Shown: positions 26,103-35,509, numbered from the stretch's first letter. The stretch is DNA of 64,000 bases from CBDFKB01 sp965248715 (GCA_965248715.1 CBDFKB010000008.1:1364001-1428000), one strand, 5' to 3'. Translations and numbers: made by a program. Notes: generated by a model from the letters alone, not told the origin.

Positions 26103-26933
26103 ATGGCCGAAAACACCACCGTTAACGCCCACAGATCGGCCACCAAGCCCCAGAACCGGCGGCGGGCAAAACGCTACGGCAAATCGCGCCATGGCGGCAC
26201 CGAGGCGAGCGATATTGTCCACCTTTATGGCCTGCACACCGTGCGCGCCGCGCTTGATAATCCAGCGCGCAAAATCGTGGCGCTGAAAGCGACGCAAAAC
26301 GCGCTCAATCGGCTAAATGCCGACGGCATGGCGCCCATCACAGCTACGATCGAACCAAGCACCACCGGCGAATTGTCACGCCTGGTTGGCCGCGACGCGG
26401 TGCACCAAGGGGTGGTCGCTATCGCCAGACCATTGGCGCCGGTACTGCTGGCAGACCTTGTCGAGACCGAGCTAGTGGTAATCCTCGATCAGATCACCGA
26501 TCCACACAATGTGGGCGCCATCATGCGCACAGCCGTTGCCATGGGATGCGGCGGGCTAGTGTCGACATGGCGCCATGCGCCGGGTGAAACCGGGGTGTTG
26601 GCAAAATCAGCATCAGGCGCGCTTGATCGGCTGCGGGTCACCCACGTCACCAATCTTTCCAAGGCGATTGGCGAGCTTCGAGAAATCGGATTTTATGCCA
26701 TCGGCCTTGATTCCGAGGCGCCGGAACTGTTGGAGAAAATTGTCACGCCTGGCCCGCTGGCGCTGGTATTTGGGGCTGAGGGCAAGGGGCTTAGACCAAA
26801 GGTGCGCGGTAATTGCGATGCGCTGGCAAGGATTGACCTGCCAGGCACGATCATCTCGCTCAACGTGTCGAACGCCGCCGCGATTGCGCTTTATGTAGCG
26901 CAACGCCGCGCCAATATCACTGCAAGCGAATGA
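26103..26933 (+). CDS. rlmB: 23S rRNA 2'-O-methyltransferase RlmB, 276 aa
   Basis: SpoU/TrmH-family enzyme that methylates the 2'-OH of G2251 (E. coli numbering) in the P-loop of 23S rRNA, using S-adenosylmethionine. Basic N-terminus (RRAKRYGKSRHGG), L30e-like substrate-binding domain (VHLYGLHTVRAALDN), then the knotted SPOUT domain with its three motifs: ILDQITDPHNVGAIMRTA, LVFGAEGKGLRPKV and ISLNVSNAAAIALYVAQ. Full length. It is divergent from the tRNA-Tyr cluster; its 3' end overlaps the convergent secreted-protein gene by 17 bases. Confidence 0.93.
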   Translation: MAENTTVNAHRSATKPQNRRRAKRYGKSRHGGTEASDIVHLYGLHTVRAALDNPARKIVALKATQNALNRLNADGMAPITATIEPSTTGELSRLVGRDAVHQGVVAIARPLAPVLLADLVETELVVILDQITDPHNVGAIMRTAVAMGCGGLVSTWRHAPGETGVLAKSASGALDRLRVTHVTNLSKAIGELREIGFYAIGLDSEAPELLEKIVTPGPLALVFGAEGKGLRPKVRGNCDALARIDLPGTIISLNVSNAAAIALYVAQRRANITASE

Positions 26934-27738
26934 CCCGCGGGCCATTGGCGCCAGAGCCGTCAGGCCAGGAATTCTTTTTGATCACAATGATGCGCGGACC
27001 GTCATTGGCGCTGTTGCCGATACGGTAGCCACAATTGGAATAGGCGCAAATGTCGTGGCCGTCGACCGTGGCGCGGCGCTTTCGGTGGTCGAGCGGTTCG
27101 TTTGTCCCGATCTCGTGGATCCGTGCTGTCGGCTGGGTTTGGTCCGGGTCAAACCCGTGCTCAGGGTTAGCACCATATTGGAACCGGCGCACGTGGCGAT
27201 GGGAGCCATCGAGGCGGATGATTCTTGCGCTGCCGAAATTGCGGTTGCGATATCCGGCATGGGCGTAATTGCCATGGCCGGTCCCGGCATCAATGACCCG
27301 GGGACCGCGACGTCCAAGGCGCAAGCGGCCATAGCCGCCGCCGCGAACCGAATGGCCACGAGCGGAAAATTGCCCAACACTGACACCACCAAAATTACGC
27401 CGCACATAATGCCGGCCGCGATGATTGCCTTTGTGGCGCCGGCTGTGCTTGGAATGACCCCCGAATTTAAGCGACGGATTGATCGACAATGTCGACACAG
27501 AACTCGCGCTGCCGAAATTACGGGTGCCATGATAGCTGCCGCCAAAATTGCGCCGGCGCGCGTGTCGGCGACGCTTAAACGAACGGCTGCCGGCCCAGGC
27601 AACATCGCCGCTTAACCATTGGTTGCTTGCTTTAAGCGATTGGTCAAATTCGAAAGTGGCTACAATTGGCGCAAACGCCAAAACGCCTGCTGCCAGTGCC
27701 ACCATAAGACACCATTTAAAAAAACCCGGGCGGCGCAT
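26917..27738 (-). CDS. Secreted Gly/Arg/His-rich protein, 273 aa
   Basis: N-terminal signal peptide or anchor (RRPGFFKWCLMVALAAGVLAF, then AFAPIVATFEF). The mature part is low in complexity and rich in Gly, Arg, His, Ser and Asn (RRRHARRRNFGGSYHG; HSRRHKGNHRGRHYVRRNFG), with the motif NFGSA repeated several times. The C-terminus is more ordered (RRATVDGHDICAYSNCGYRI ... NGPRVIRL), with two Cys. No known family; probably a cell-envelope protein. The 3' end overlaps rlmB. Confidence 0.65.
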   Translation of the reverse strand: MRRPGFFKWCLMVALAAGVLAFAPIVATFEFDQSLKASNQWLSGDVAWAGSRSFKRRRHARRRNFGGSYHGTRNFGSASSVSTLSINPSLKFGGHSKHSRRHKGNHRGRHYVRRNFGGVSVGQFSARGHSVRGGGYGRLRLGRRGPRVIDAGTGHGNYAHAGYRNRNFGSARIIRLDGSHRHVRRFQYGANPEHGFDPDQTQPTARIHEIGTNEPLDHRKRRATVDGHDICAYSNCGYRIGNSANDGPRIIVIKKNSWPDGSGANGPRVIRLQ

Positions 27739-27971
27739 GAAACTGTCCCTTGTTCAAAGATCGCCTGACGGTTGTTCCCGTCCAACAACCCACACCCGGG
27801 GCCGCACCCGAGCGATCAATGCCGCCGCATCTAGGGTAAATATGCCCTTCTAAGGCGATGCAAACAAGGCGGGCTGCATTAATTCGCTTAGAAACGTTAA
27901 TACCGGAGCAGGCGCGCCAAAGCCTTTCCCCCTTTGACCGGTTCGACATGGGGCCAAGGAGATGTGCGCCT

Positions 27972-28140
27972 CTAGTGGAATGAATTTGACATTTGGCGCC
28001 CATTTGCCGCGTCGTCGTTTGTCAAATGTCAAATTTAAAAATTCCACTAGATTCAATATCTTGCTAGTGGTTCTTTTGATTTCAAGATTTGCAAACCTAA
28101 GTGTTGCAACGGGACGCAAATGTTAGAATCGAACCACTAG
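27972..28140 (-). repeat. Twin-hairpin element, copy 2
   Basis: 169-bp reverse-oriented copy of the element at 4114-4303, bounded by CTAG on both ends. On the minus strand it keeps both hairpins (CTAGTGGTTC/GAACCACTAG and CTAGTGGAAT/ATTCCACTAG). It has two TTTGACA units against five in copy 1. It lies between the secreted-protein gene and tRNA-Thr. Confidence 0.85.
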
Positions 28141-28158
28141 TAACCATTCTTTTGGGTC

Positions 28159-28239
28159 CTGGGTGTGATTTTTCGTTTTAGCGTTCCTCAAATATTTCAG
28201 CATATTATCCGGTACTTGAAACTTCAAAATCACACCCAG
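28159..28239. repeat. 14-bp perfect inverted repeat
   Basis: CTGGGTGTGATTTT (28159-28172) and AAAATCACACCCAG (28226-28239) face each other across 53 bases. It could form a large hairpin or mark the ends of a tiny degenerate element. No gene is inside. Confidence 0.6.
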
Positions 28240-28463
28240 CCCAACAAAATCGAGGGTTTTTAGAGGCACTCAGATGCGCCGAAACAACCATTTAGCCGGT
28301 TGCCGTGTTTCCACGAGGCCATGGCTAGCATTTACAGCAAACACCTGGACTGGGGCGCGAAATATGCTAGTGACGCTGAATTGGCGCGCATCAACCTGAC
28401 TGCGAAGCGCACCGATGGCTGCTGCGGCAAATTTTTATTCCGCACATGGCCTTATGGTGATTA

Positions 28464-28539
28464 GCCCCTATAGCTCAGCTGGTAGAGCAATTGATTTGTA
28501 ATCAATAGGTCCGCGGTTCGAGTCCGTGTGGGGGCACCA
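28464..28539 (+). tRNA. trnT: tRNA-Thr (TGT)
   Basis: 76 bases with encoded CCA. Acceptor arms GCCCCTA and TGGGGGC, D arm GCTC/GAGC, anticodon loop TTTGTAA with TGT. Its 3' end faces the insertion-sequence-rich segment, so it could have served as an integration site; no integrase of its own is seen. Confidence 0.95.
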
Positions 28540-29370
28540 TTACAGTTTCGATGGTCCGAAATCGCATCTAACACCTTGAAAGGTAAGGAGGTTTTTGGTG
28601 TTCGAGAATGGCATTTTTGGCAGCATGAAATGGGTGCAGAAAATGTAAATCGCGGGACGGTTTGAGACAAGGCATGGATACATGAAAATCATAAATTTCA
28701 AGGGGTTGCAGGAAACACAAGCAGGTGTTCGATAAACTTATCAAAGCGCATCATGAATTGCCCAATTTTACTGCTCAAGCTCACCAAAAGGAAGGCCCGC
28801 CATCCTCCCTCCACCGCAGTCGCTCACCCAGTTGTGGGCAAGGCGAGCGACAGCGGCTCCGAAAGGATGGCTACTCAGTCCCTGATACAAAATGAAACGT
28901 GATTGATTTACTCGTGGCTCTCCGACACCATCGAGTCAGGCAATTTTTAGGAAATTCACCAGTTATCGCGTTCCGCAAGATGTGTGTTGTATTACAACAC
29001 CATCATGGCAAGGGAGACGCTGGCGCTCTCCCGTTGCATCCCTCTGGCCTGTGGGGACGGTTCATCACCTGTATGAAGTTCGCAATCACGCTTGCGCACA
29101 AGCCGTGCATTTCGGAAAACAACACCTTTTTTTGCCCTGTTTTCAAATATTGCCTGCGGATAATTTTTTCGGTTGCATCACCAGACAGCCGCTGAACATT
29201 CTACACTTGCTGTCAAATTAATACCGTATTGGTTCTTAATCAAAGCCTCTGAAATACGAATAGCTTCAATCGCTGCAGTTTCTGGTATCTCGGTGTGGTC
29301 ATGCACCCATTCATTACGATTTAGCCTGACACGGTTAATGCATATATCACTATTTTCTATGGTTTCTCTA
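28540..29370. other. No complete gene; gene fragments
   Basis: No intact gene is supported. At 29178-29370 the minus strand reads ICINRVRLNRNEWVHDHTEI and PETAAIEAIRISEALIKNQY, which looks like the C-terminal part of a real protein cut by the IS5 copy at 29371; it is not recognised. At 29008-29037 a hairpin GCAA-GGGAGA ... TCTCCC-TTGC has the same layout and flanks (TTGTATTACAA before, CGTTGCATCCC around it) as the hairpin at 23-46. Confidence 0.4.
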
Positions 29371-29439
29371 GGGTCTGTGGACATTCAGGATTCCCAAAAG
29401 CGTTGATTTCTGATTCAAGCTTCCAAAAGGGAGTTTGTA

Positions 29440-29814
29440 ATGGACGAAAAGCGATTTGTTTTGAATGACCGGGTCTGGGAACGCCTTGCGCCTTTGCTCC
29501 CCGGCAAGGCAACAGACAGTGGCCGGACAGGCGGCGACAACCGGTTGTTTTTGGAAGCGGTGTTCTGGCGGGTGCGCACGGGGTCTCCCTGGCGCGATCT
29601 GCCGACGAAATTTGGCAACTGGAACAGCCAGTTTCGCCGGTTCCGACGATGGGCCGAGCAGGGTGTTTTCGAGAGTCTTTTCAAAGCCATGAGCAATGAC
29701 CCAGACCTCGAATACGCCATGATTGATGGCACCATTGTTTCGGTTCACCAAAAGGCAACCGGCGCAAAAGGGGGACTCAAAATCAGGCCATCGGGCGCTC
29801 GCGCGGTGGGTTGA
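29440..29814 (+). CDS. IS5-family transposase OrfA, copy 2
   Basis: Identical in reading to OrfA of copy 1 (MDEKRFVLNDRVW ... MIDGTIVSVHQK). ATG at 29440 follows AAAAGGGAG, a plausible ribosome-binding site. Confidence 0.9.
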   Translation: MDEKRFVLNDRVWERLAPLLPGKATDSGRTGGDNRLFLEAVFWRVRTGSPWRDLPTKFGNWNSQFRRFRRWAEQGVFESLFKAMSNDPDLEYAMIDGTIVSVHQKATGAKGGLKIRPSGARAVG

Positions 29815-30197
29815 CCACCAAGATCGTGGCGCTGGTGGACGCGCTTGGTAATCTTGTGCGTTTCATGCTGCTACCGGGACAGGCGCATGACATGAGGGGC
29901 GTGGCACCGCTGATCAAGGGCGTGTCATTCGCCGCTTTGCTGGCGGATAAAGCGTTTGACGCAAACTGGCTTCTGGAGGAGCTGGAAGACCGGGGCGCAA
30001 CCGCCGTTATCCCGCCCAAATCAAATCGGATTGTGCAGCGAGAATACGATGAAGAGGCCTATTGTTGGCGGCATTTGGTTGAAAACTACTTCGCCAAGAT
30101 CAAGGAATTTCGTGGCATCGCAACGCGTTACGATAAAACCGATAACAGCTACGCTGCCAACTGGAACCTTGTCGCGGCGCTTATCGCATCAAGGTGA
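29811..30197 (+). CDS. IS5-family transposase OrfB, copy 2
   Basis: Identical in reading to OrfB of copy 1 (LLADKAFDANW; HLVENYFAKIKEF). Expected to be expressed as an OrfAB fusion by frameshifting. Confidence 0.9.
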   Translation: MTTKIVALVDALGNLVRFMLLPGQAHDMRGVAPLIKGVSFAALLADKAFDANWLLEELEDRGATAVIPPKSNRIVQREYDEEAYCWRHLVENYFAKIKEFRGIATRYDKTDNSYAANWNLVAALIASR

Positions 30198-30255
30198 ATG
30201 TCCACAGACCCTAGCATCCGTGCATTTAAGTGCGGAGAATGAGCAGGTGATATTA

Positions 30256-31820
30256 ATGGAAAGTGCAGCAAAGATTCGTCGTCTGGTTTTGCGCGATGGC
30301 CACTCTATCCGGTCAGTAAGTCGAAGCACGGGTTTATCCCGCAATACGATCAGAAAATATCTGAATGACGCGTCACCGCCGAACTATCATCGTAGTGGAC
30401 CACCTGTGTTGCACAAGCTTGCTGGTTTTGAAGTTCGTTTGCGGTCGCTTTACAAACAGGACTTAAGCCACCCCCGCCGGGAGCGCCGCACTGCGGTGAA
30501 GCTTTATGAACAACTGGTTGTGGAAGGTTATACCGGTTCGTACTCACCAGTCTGCCGGTTCATCAAGGTATTGAAAGCCGATGGATCACAACTTCCCGGA
30601 GCCTTTATTCCTTTACACTTCAAAGCCGGTGATGCGCTGCAGTTTGACTGGAGCCAGGAGCATGTTGTTCTGGGTGGCGTAGAGCACAAGATCAAGGTTG
30701 CGCACTTCCGTTTGTGCCATTCTCGCAAGCCTTTTGTGGTGGCTTATCCTGGTGAATCCCAGGAGATGGTGCTGGATGCCTTTATGCGGGCATTGGCATT
30801 TTATGACGGGGTACCGCGCCGGGTCATCATCGACAATCCCAAGACACCCGGCTCCTGCCTTGTGCAGAGCCCAAAGGCGGTGGTGACCTATGTGTCGCGT
30901 TCAAAGATGCGGATATTCCATCCGCGCTTTTTGGCATTGATGAACCATTACGTTATGGAACCGGTTGCCTGCACGCCCGCAGCTGGCTGGGAGAAAGGCC
31001 AAGTTGAGAACCAGGTTCAGGATTTACGCCGCCAATTGTTCACCCCCAAGCTGTGCTTTGATGATCTGGAAAGTTTGAATACCTGGCTGTTTGCGCGCTG
31101 TAACGCGTTGGGTTCGCGGCGCCACCCCGAACAAAAAGAGCAAACCATTGATGAAGTCCTTGCATTGGAACGCGCCGAACTGCGGCCACTGGGGCTTGGC
31201 TTTGACGGTTATGTTGAGAAAGCAGTGCGTGTGCGCTCCACCTGCCTGGTTCAATATGACAGTAACCGTTACAGCGTTCCTGCCCGGTATGCCGGGCGCC
31301 ATGTCTCGTTGCGGGCTTATGCAAGTCGAATTGTCCTGGTTGCCGCCGATGAGGTGATCGCCGAACACAAACGTCATTTTACAAAGAACATCAGTTACTT
31401 TGAGCCTTGGCACTATGTGCCGCTTCTGTCGCGCAAACCCGGAGCTTTGCGCAATGGTGCACCTTTTATGGAATGGCAGCTTCCCGCCGCCATGAACAAA
31501 ATCAAGGCCCGCTACATGGATACCAAAGGCGGTGACCGAGACTTTGTTGAACTTTTGATGCCCCTCTCGGCGATGCAAACATCGCCTGCCGACAACGAGC
31601 CCAGGAACACGGGATCGAGACAGTGGAAATAGCTTGCGATCTGGCTGTTGAGCAAAAAACAACGCGCCTGCCGGCAATCACCAACCTGATCAACCAGCTT
31701 GTGGAACCAGTGATTGATCCGCTGCCCCGGACCCATTGCTATCCACAGCTGCAGGTAATGCCACAAGCCGATTGCAAACGCTATGAGCTGCTTTATGCAA
31801 CGCCGCGGGTGATGTCATGA
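30256..31820 (+). pseudogene. istA: IS21-type transposase IstA, frame broken near 3' end
   Basis: DDE transposase of the IS21 family. HTH at residues 5-35 (KIRRLVLRDGHSIRSVSRST); core domain with FDWSQEHVVLGGVEHKI, RRVIIDNPKT and GWEKGQVENQVQDLRRQLF. ATG at 30256 chosen; the frame is also open back into the IS5 copy. At about 31557 the sense changes: the frame from 29956 ends in a false tail and stops at 31632, while the family C-terminus (HGIETVEIACDLAVEQ ... LPAITNLINQLVEP) runs in the next frame to 31820. A small palindrome GGCGATG-CAAA-CATCGCC lies at the break, suggesting a short insertion. Confidence 0.8.
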
Positions 31821-32560
31821 ATGCCATCATTGAACAGCTTACAGCCCTGCGCCTGCACGGCATGGCACAAAGTGCACAGGACTTGCTAACGGCCCGCACC
31901 CCGCTCAATCTGACAACAGCGCTCAAACAACTGATCAATGCGGAAACTGTTGAGCGGCGTGTGCGCTCCATTCAATACCAGATGCGCATTGCTCGCTTTC
32001 CTCATCATAAAGACTTTGCCACATTCGACTATGGCGCATCGGCTGTGAAGCCCGCTGAGATCAAACAGCTATGCACCGGTCAATTCACACACGATGCCCA
32101 CAACCTGATCCTTGTCGGCGGTACTGGAACCGGTAAAACCCACATCGCCATTGCACTGGCAACGGCACTTATCGCTCAGGGCAAAAAAGCGCGCTTCCAT
32201 AATGCGGTTGATCTCATTAATGCGCTGATCAGGGAACAAGCTGAGGGAAACACCGGTAAAATTATCCGCCAGCTCAGCCAGACCGATTGCGTCATCATCG
32301 ATGAATTGGGCTACATTCCATTCCCTAAATCAGGTGGAGCACTGCTCTTCCATCTCATCAGCAAACTCTATGAAAATACCAGTGTCATCATTACCACCAA
32401 CCTGGAATTTGGCGAATGGGTCTCCGTCTTTGGCGATCCCAAGATGACAACAGCACTCCTCGACAGGATCACACATCATTGCTCAATCATTGAAACCGGC
32501 AACAACTCATACCGCTTCTCGCACAGCCGTAAAAAGAAAACGCTCACAAGCCCGGCTTGA
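31817..32560 (+). CDS. istB: IS21-type helper ATPase IstB, 247 aa
   Basis: AAA+ ATPase that loads the IstA transposase on target DNA. N-terminal helical part (ALRLHGMAQSAQDLLTARTP), Walker A ILVGGTGTGKTHIAIAL, Walker B CVIIDELGYIPF, sensor region SVIITTNLEFGEW. Full length. Starts at the ATGA overlap with the istA family frame, an arrangement that couples their translation. Confidence 0.93.
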   Translation: MNAIIEQLTALRLHGMAQSAQDLLTARTPLNLTTALKQLINAETVERRVRSIQYQMRIARFPHHKDFATFDYGASAVKPAEIKQLCTGQFTHDAHNLILVGGTGTGKTHIAIALATALIAQGKKARFHNAVDLINALIREQAEGNTGKIIRQLSQTDCVIIDELGYIPFPKSGGALLFHLISKLYENTSVIITTNLEFGEWVSVFGDPKMTTALLDRITHHCSIIETGNNSYRFSHSRKKKTLTSPA

Positions 32561-32743
32561 CCACAGCCCCCGCTCCGCTACGCCTGCTATGGGGCCACTT
32601 CGCGAAGCGGGACCTATGGACAACCCTCCGCAACATCATTGGCTATTAATATCCCGTTTTGACACCCATAGGGCGGGTCAGTTTTAAATGCCAAACAGGG
32701 GTCAGTTTTAAACGCTCATTGACAGGTTAGGGTCCAGACTCAA

Positions 32744-33079
32744 TCATAACCAGAAGGCGACGAGTGTTGCCAGCGCTACGGCGGACAGGAAGTTTCTTGC
32801 GAGTTTGTCGTAGCGGGTTGCCACTCTTGGAAAGTCCTTGAGACGGCAGAATGCATTTTCGATGAGGTGGCGTTCTTTGTAGCGGGCTTTGTCGTAGATG
32901 ATTTTGCGTTTTCGATTGCAGCGGCCGGGGATCACAGGAACCATGGCCGCATTGCGCAAAGCTTTTCGAAGCGCATCCGCATCGTATCCCTTGTCGCCCA
33001 GAACATATCGTGCGCCCCTCAAACCTGTCAGCAAAGTGGGTGCGGCTTTGGTGTCCGATACATTGCCTGCTGTGAGCAT
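32744..33079 (-). CDS. IS5-type transposase OrfB (second element)
   Basis: C-terminal catalytic part: YVLGDKGYDADALRKAL with the second Asp and RHLIENAFCRLKDFPRVATR with the Glu. The frame is open upstream to about 33160 (AIGPSRGGQTTKIHALTDV), so the protein is made as a fusion with OrfA by frameshifting. Confidence 0.85.
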   Translation of the reverse strand: MLTAGNVSDTKAAPTLLTGLRGARYVLGDKGYDADALRKALRNAAMVPVIPGRCNRKRKIIYDKARYKERHLIENAFCRLKDFPRVATRYDKLARNFLSAVALATLVAFWL

Positions 33080-33096
33080 GAAGGCAAAGGGGCGGC

Positions 33097-33510
33097 CTAT
33101 GACGTCTGTGAGGGCATGGATTTTGGTGGTTTGGCCACCGCGCGAGGGGCCAATGGCCTGGATTTTCGCCCCCCTTTACCGCCATGTGCCGAACGATGCG
33201 CCTTGATATAGGTTGAGTCGATGGACGTGCTCTTCGTCACCGCACCTGAGGTAGCCAATGCCTCCACCAGATCGACCCAGAACCGACGGCGGGACCAGCG
33301 GTTGAAGCGGTTGTAGATCGTTGTCGAAGGGCCGTATTCGCCAGGGCAGTCACACCATCGGCATCCTGTTTTGAGCACATGAATAATGCCCGAGATCACC
33401 CGGCGGTCATCCACCCGACGTGCTCCGGGCTGGTTCATGGGTAAATGGGGTTCAATCACCGCCCATTGGGCGTCAGAAAGCCAAAACAAATGAGCCATCC
33501 AGGTCTCCAA
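33097..33510 (-). CDS. IS5-type transposase OrfA (second element)
   Basis: N-terminal part of the transposase: WLSDAQWAVIEPHLPMNQPG, RRVISGIIHVLKTGCRWCDC, YNRFNRWSRRRFWVDLVEAL, and STSIDSTYIKAHRSAHGGKG with the first catalytic Asp. ATG at 33510 or 33498. Confidence 0.85.
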   Translation of the reverse strand: METWMAHLFWLSDAQWAVIEPHLPMNQPGARRVDDRRVISGIIHVLKTGCRWCDCPGEYGPSTTIYNRFNRWSRRRFWVDLVEALATSGAVTKSTSIDSTYIKAHRSAHGGKGGRKSRPLAPRAVAKPPKSMPSQTS

Positions 33511-33577
33511 TCCTTTGATCGTTCAATCTGAATCTGATTTGCTACAGAAATTCAACAAAATGATTGAGTTTGGACCC

Positions 33578-33758
33578 TAGGAAATACTCGAGCACCTATT
33601 GTTTTGACCTGTCGCTCCAGCGAAGAAGTCAAAGGAGGAACCCGTAGGGGCAAATCCTTGGCTTCGTAGCGCGGCAGGTAGGTTCCCAAAGGTGCTATAT
33701 TTCGTGAGCCAAGAGCATGAGACTCGTCAAACCAGACTTTGAAACACTCAAAATCCAT
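33578..33758 (-). pseudogene. Gene fragment cut by IS5-type element
   Basis: Begins MDFECFKVWFDESHALGSRN and continues AKDLPLRVPPLTSSLERQVK before running into the insertion. Not recognised. It faces away from the toxin-antitoxin promoter at 33821. Confidence 0.4.
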
Positions 33759-33820
33759 TGGTATAATCGGCTACTAATCGGCTCGTATTTGGCTACATGA
33801 CAATTTCTCAAAAATCCGAT

Positions 33821-33856
33821 TTGGCAAAAATGTGTACAAATGTTATACTTTGTGCA
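33821..33856 (+). promoter_or_regulatory. Promoter and operator of toxin-antitoxin pair
   Basis: -35 TTGGCA (33821-33826), 17-base spacer, -10 TATACT (33844-33849). An inverted repeat TGTACAAA (33833-33840) and TTTGTGCA (33849-33856) straddles the -10 box, as expected for an operator bound by the antitoxin. The antitoxin ATG is at 33885. Confidence 0.6.
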
Positions 33857-33884
33857 ACAAGTGATAATTTTTTGAGATTCCAAC

Positions 33885-34154
33885 ATGGCAAATTCAACCA
33901 TCGGCCTTCGGCTTAAAGACAATACCAAAACCAGACTGGAGACACTGGGGAAAGCAAGAGATCGTTCTACCAACTACCTGATGAATGAAGCCATCGAGAA
34001 ATTCCTGGATACCGAAGAAGCCCTAGAAGCTGAACGCCAACTGGTTAAATCCCGTTGGAAAAAATTTGAGTTGACTGGAGAAACGGTATCACACACTGAC
34101 ATGAAATCCTGGGCTTCTGGCTTGAGCCAAATTTCTGATTCTGAAAAAGCCTAA
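33885..34154 (+). CDS. RHH-type antitoxin, 89 aa
   Basis: Ribbon-helix-helix protein of CopG/ParD kind. The N-terminal strand and helices read STIGLRLKDNTKTRLETLGK, RDRSTNYLMNEAIEKFLDTE, which fits DNA binding and dimerisation. The C-terminal part (WKKFELTGETVSHTDMKSWA) would cover the toxin. The stop overlaps the toxin start (TAATG). It should repress its own promoter at 33821-33856. Confidence 0.85.
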   Translation: MANSTIGLRLKDNTKTRLETLGKARDRSTNYLMNEAIEKFLDTEEALEAERQLVKSRWKKFELTGETVSHTDMKSWASGLSQISDSEKA

Positions 34155-34438
34155 TGGCCATTTTAAGATGGCTCCCGGAAGCCCAAGATGATCTCAAACG
34201 GCTTCATGCTTTTATAGAACCTCATAGTCCAAATGCAGCAGCACGTGCGGTTAACACGCTTATTGAAGTCGTAGAAACTTTGCAGGAATTTCCGGACAAA
34301 GGGCGACCTTGGGAATTGGAAATGGGGTTTAGGGAATTGCCGGTAAAATTTGGGGCTAGGGGCTATGTCATCCGTTACCGGCTCTTTGAGGATCAGGTAA
34401 TCATTGTTCGCGTATGGCATTCTCTAGAAGACAGGTAA
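34154..34438 (+). CDS. ParE/RelE-family toxin, 94 aa
   Basis: RelE-superfamily toxin: LRWLPEAQDDLKRLHAFIEP (first helices), LQEFPDKGRPWELEMGFREL, and FGARGYVIRYRLFEDQVIIV with RVWHSLEDR at the end, the usual C-terminus for ParE-like proteins. Full length. It is a different lineage from the pair at 6309-6813. Confidence 0.87.
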   Translation: MAILRWLPEAQDDLKRLHAFIEPHSPNAAARAVNTLIEVVETLQEFPDKGRPWELEMGFRELPVKFGARGYVIRYRLFEDQVIIVRVWHSLEDR

Positions 34439-34711
34439 CCCTCATCTTGCATCTGCATTGTTGCCTTTAATTTGGTGGACTTTCTGATGCTTTGCTCAGA
34501 AAGAAATTCCCATTCTTTGAAAGAATTTTGGCTTCGAGAAAACCAAAATTTACCCCCTTACATCACCCTATCTCTACGTGGGAATTTGGGTTGTTAGGGC
34601 CTAGCCCTGACTCCGATCCCCCGTTCCGCTGAACAATCTGTTGTAAGGGGGTCGGCGTCAGGGGTTCATTTGACCATTTAATTTTTGGATTTTTGACCTG
34701 CCCCCGAATTT
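34439..34711. other. Intergenic, no gene seen
   Basis: I see no supported gene. The stretch ends near TGACCTGCCCCC (about 34695), which resembles an IS3-type terminal sequence and begins the following transposase remnant. Confidence 0.35.
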
Positions 34712-34910
34712 TCATCCAGTTCTGATTAGAGTCACAACCTGATTTACGCCGTTTGGCGCGGTGGTAGCAAGCGGGCGGGGAGTGGAACCCTCATATCGTG
34801 GAACGGGAGGCACGCTTGCGGTTAGTTTGGCGGCATAGGCTGCCGGTGTTTGATAGTCCAATGCTGAATGCGGTCTTTGTTCGTTGTAGTCACAAACCCA
34901 TTTGGCAATC
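34712..34910 (-). pseudogene. IS3-family transposase C-terminal remnant
   Basis: The minus strand reads LSHAKQEIAKWVCDYNEQRP, HSALDYQTPAAYAAKL and a short tail: the C-terminal end of an IS3-type OrfB. It meets the plus-strand remnant at 34926, so two IS3 fragments lie head to head here. Confidence 0.8.
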
Positions 34911-34925
34911 TCCTGTTTGGCGTGG

Positions 34926-35435
34926 GAGAGACCGAAGAACAGGGTCTGGTGCAGCGACATCACATATATTCCGATGAGGCGGGGGTTTCTGTACCTGGTG
35001 GCAATCATGGACTGGGCAACGAGAAAAGTGCTGAGCTGGCGGTTGTCAAATACGATGGATGCCAGTTTCTGTGTAGAGGCTCTGGAAGAAGCCATTTCCC
35101 GATACGGCAAACCGGAGATATTCAACACGGATCAGGGCAGTCAGTTTACAAGTTCCGCCTTTACCGGCGTGTTGCTGGATGCAAAGATCAAAATCTCCAT
35201 GGATGGACGTGGCCGCTTTCTGGACAACATCTTCATTGAAAGGCTGTGGAGGTCATTGAAATACGAATGCGTTTACCTGCACGAAATGACCGATGGCTTT
35301 GTGGCCAAACGCCATATTAAAAATTGGCTTGCCTTCTACAACGAAGAACGTCCACACTCGACATTCAACGGTGCAACGCCCGACGAAATCTACGGGTTGA
35401 AAAAAGAGAAACAAGACGAGAAACTGGCAGCATGA
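34926..35435 (+). pseudogene. IS3-family transposase OrfB, 5'-truncated
   Basis: Integrase core of IS3-family OrfB without its N-terminal third: WCSDITYIPMRRGFLYLVAI with the first Asp, FNTDQGSQFTSSAFTG with the second Asp, and FIERLWRSLKYECVYL with the catalytic Glu, then YNEERPHSTFNGATPDEIYG. The element end (about 35500) adjoins hyuA. It is the best-preserved relative of the fragment at 2880-3162. Confidence 0.85.
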
Positions 35436-35509
35436 TCAGACAACAAAATACACCTTAACAAAGCTGCTAACCTGTCCAACAATCCGGGACCACCTCAGTC
35501 CTGGCATCT

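Larger units (their letters stand above)
29371..30211 (+). mobile_element. IS5-family element, copy 2 (841 bp)
   Basis: Same 17-bp terminal repeats as copy 1, ends exactly at ...GTCCACAGACCC, flanked by CTA and TAG. It is inserted at the left edge of the IS21-type element, whose own left terminal repeat is missing. Confidence 0.95.
30212..32724 (+). mobile_element. IS21-type element, left end missing
   Basis: istA and istB in the usual order with an ATGA overlap. The right end is preserved: two GGGTCAGTTTTAAA transposase-site repeats (about 32675 and 32699) and a terminal AACGCTCATTGACA. No matching left end (TGTCAATGAGCG...) is found at 30212 or beyond the IS5 copy, so the element was truncated before or during the IS5 insertion. 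Confidence 0.85.
32730..33577 (-). mobile_element. Second IS5-type element (848 bp)
   Basis: Distinct from the 841-bp element. Terminal inverted repeats GGGTCCAGACTCAATCAT and ATGATTGAGTTTGGACCC (one mismatch), flanked by TA on each side. It contains two overlapping minus-strand frames. It lies 5 bases from the end of the IS21-type element and has cut the 3' end of the gene fragment at 33578-33758. Confidence 0.9.

Noticed and set aside
28321..28464. 47-codon frame ending on the first base of tRNA-Thr
   Set aside because: No ribosome site or homology is recognised, and the overlap with the tRNA makes it unlikely to be a gene.
29956..31632. One 558-residue protein spanning the IS5 copy and istA
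   Set aside because: The first 90 codons are the wrong frame of the IS5 transposase; the open frame through the junction is chance.
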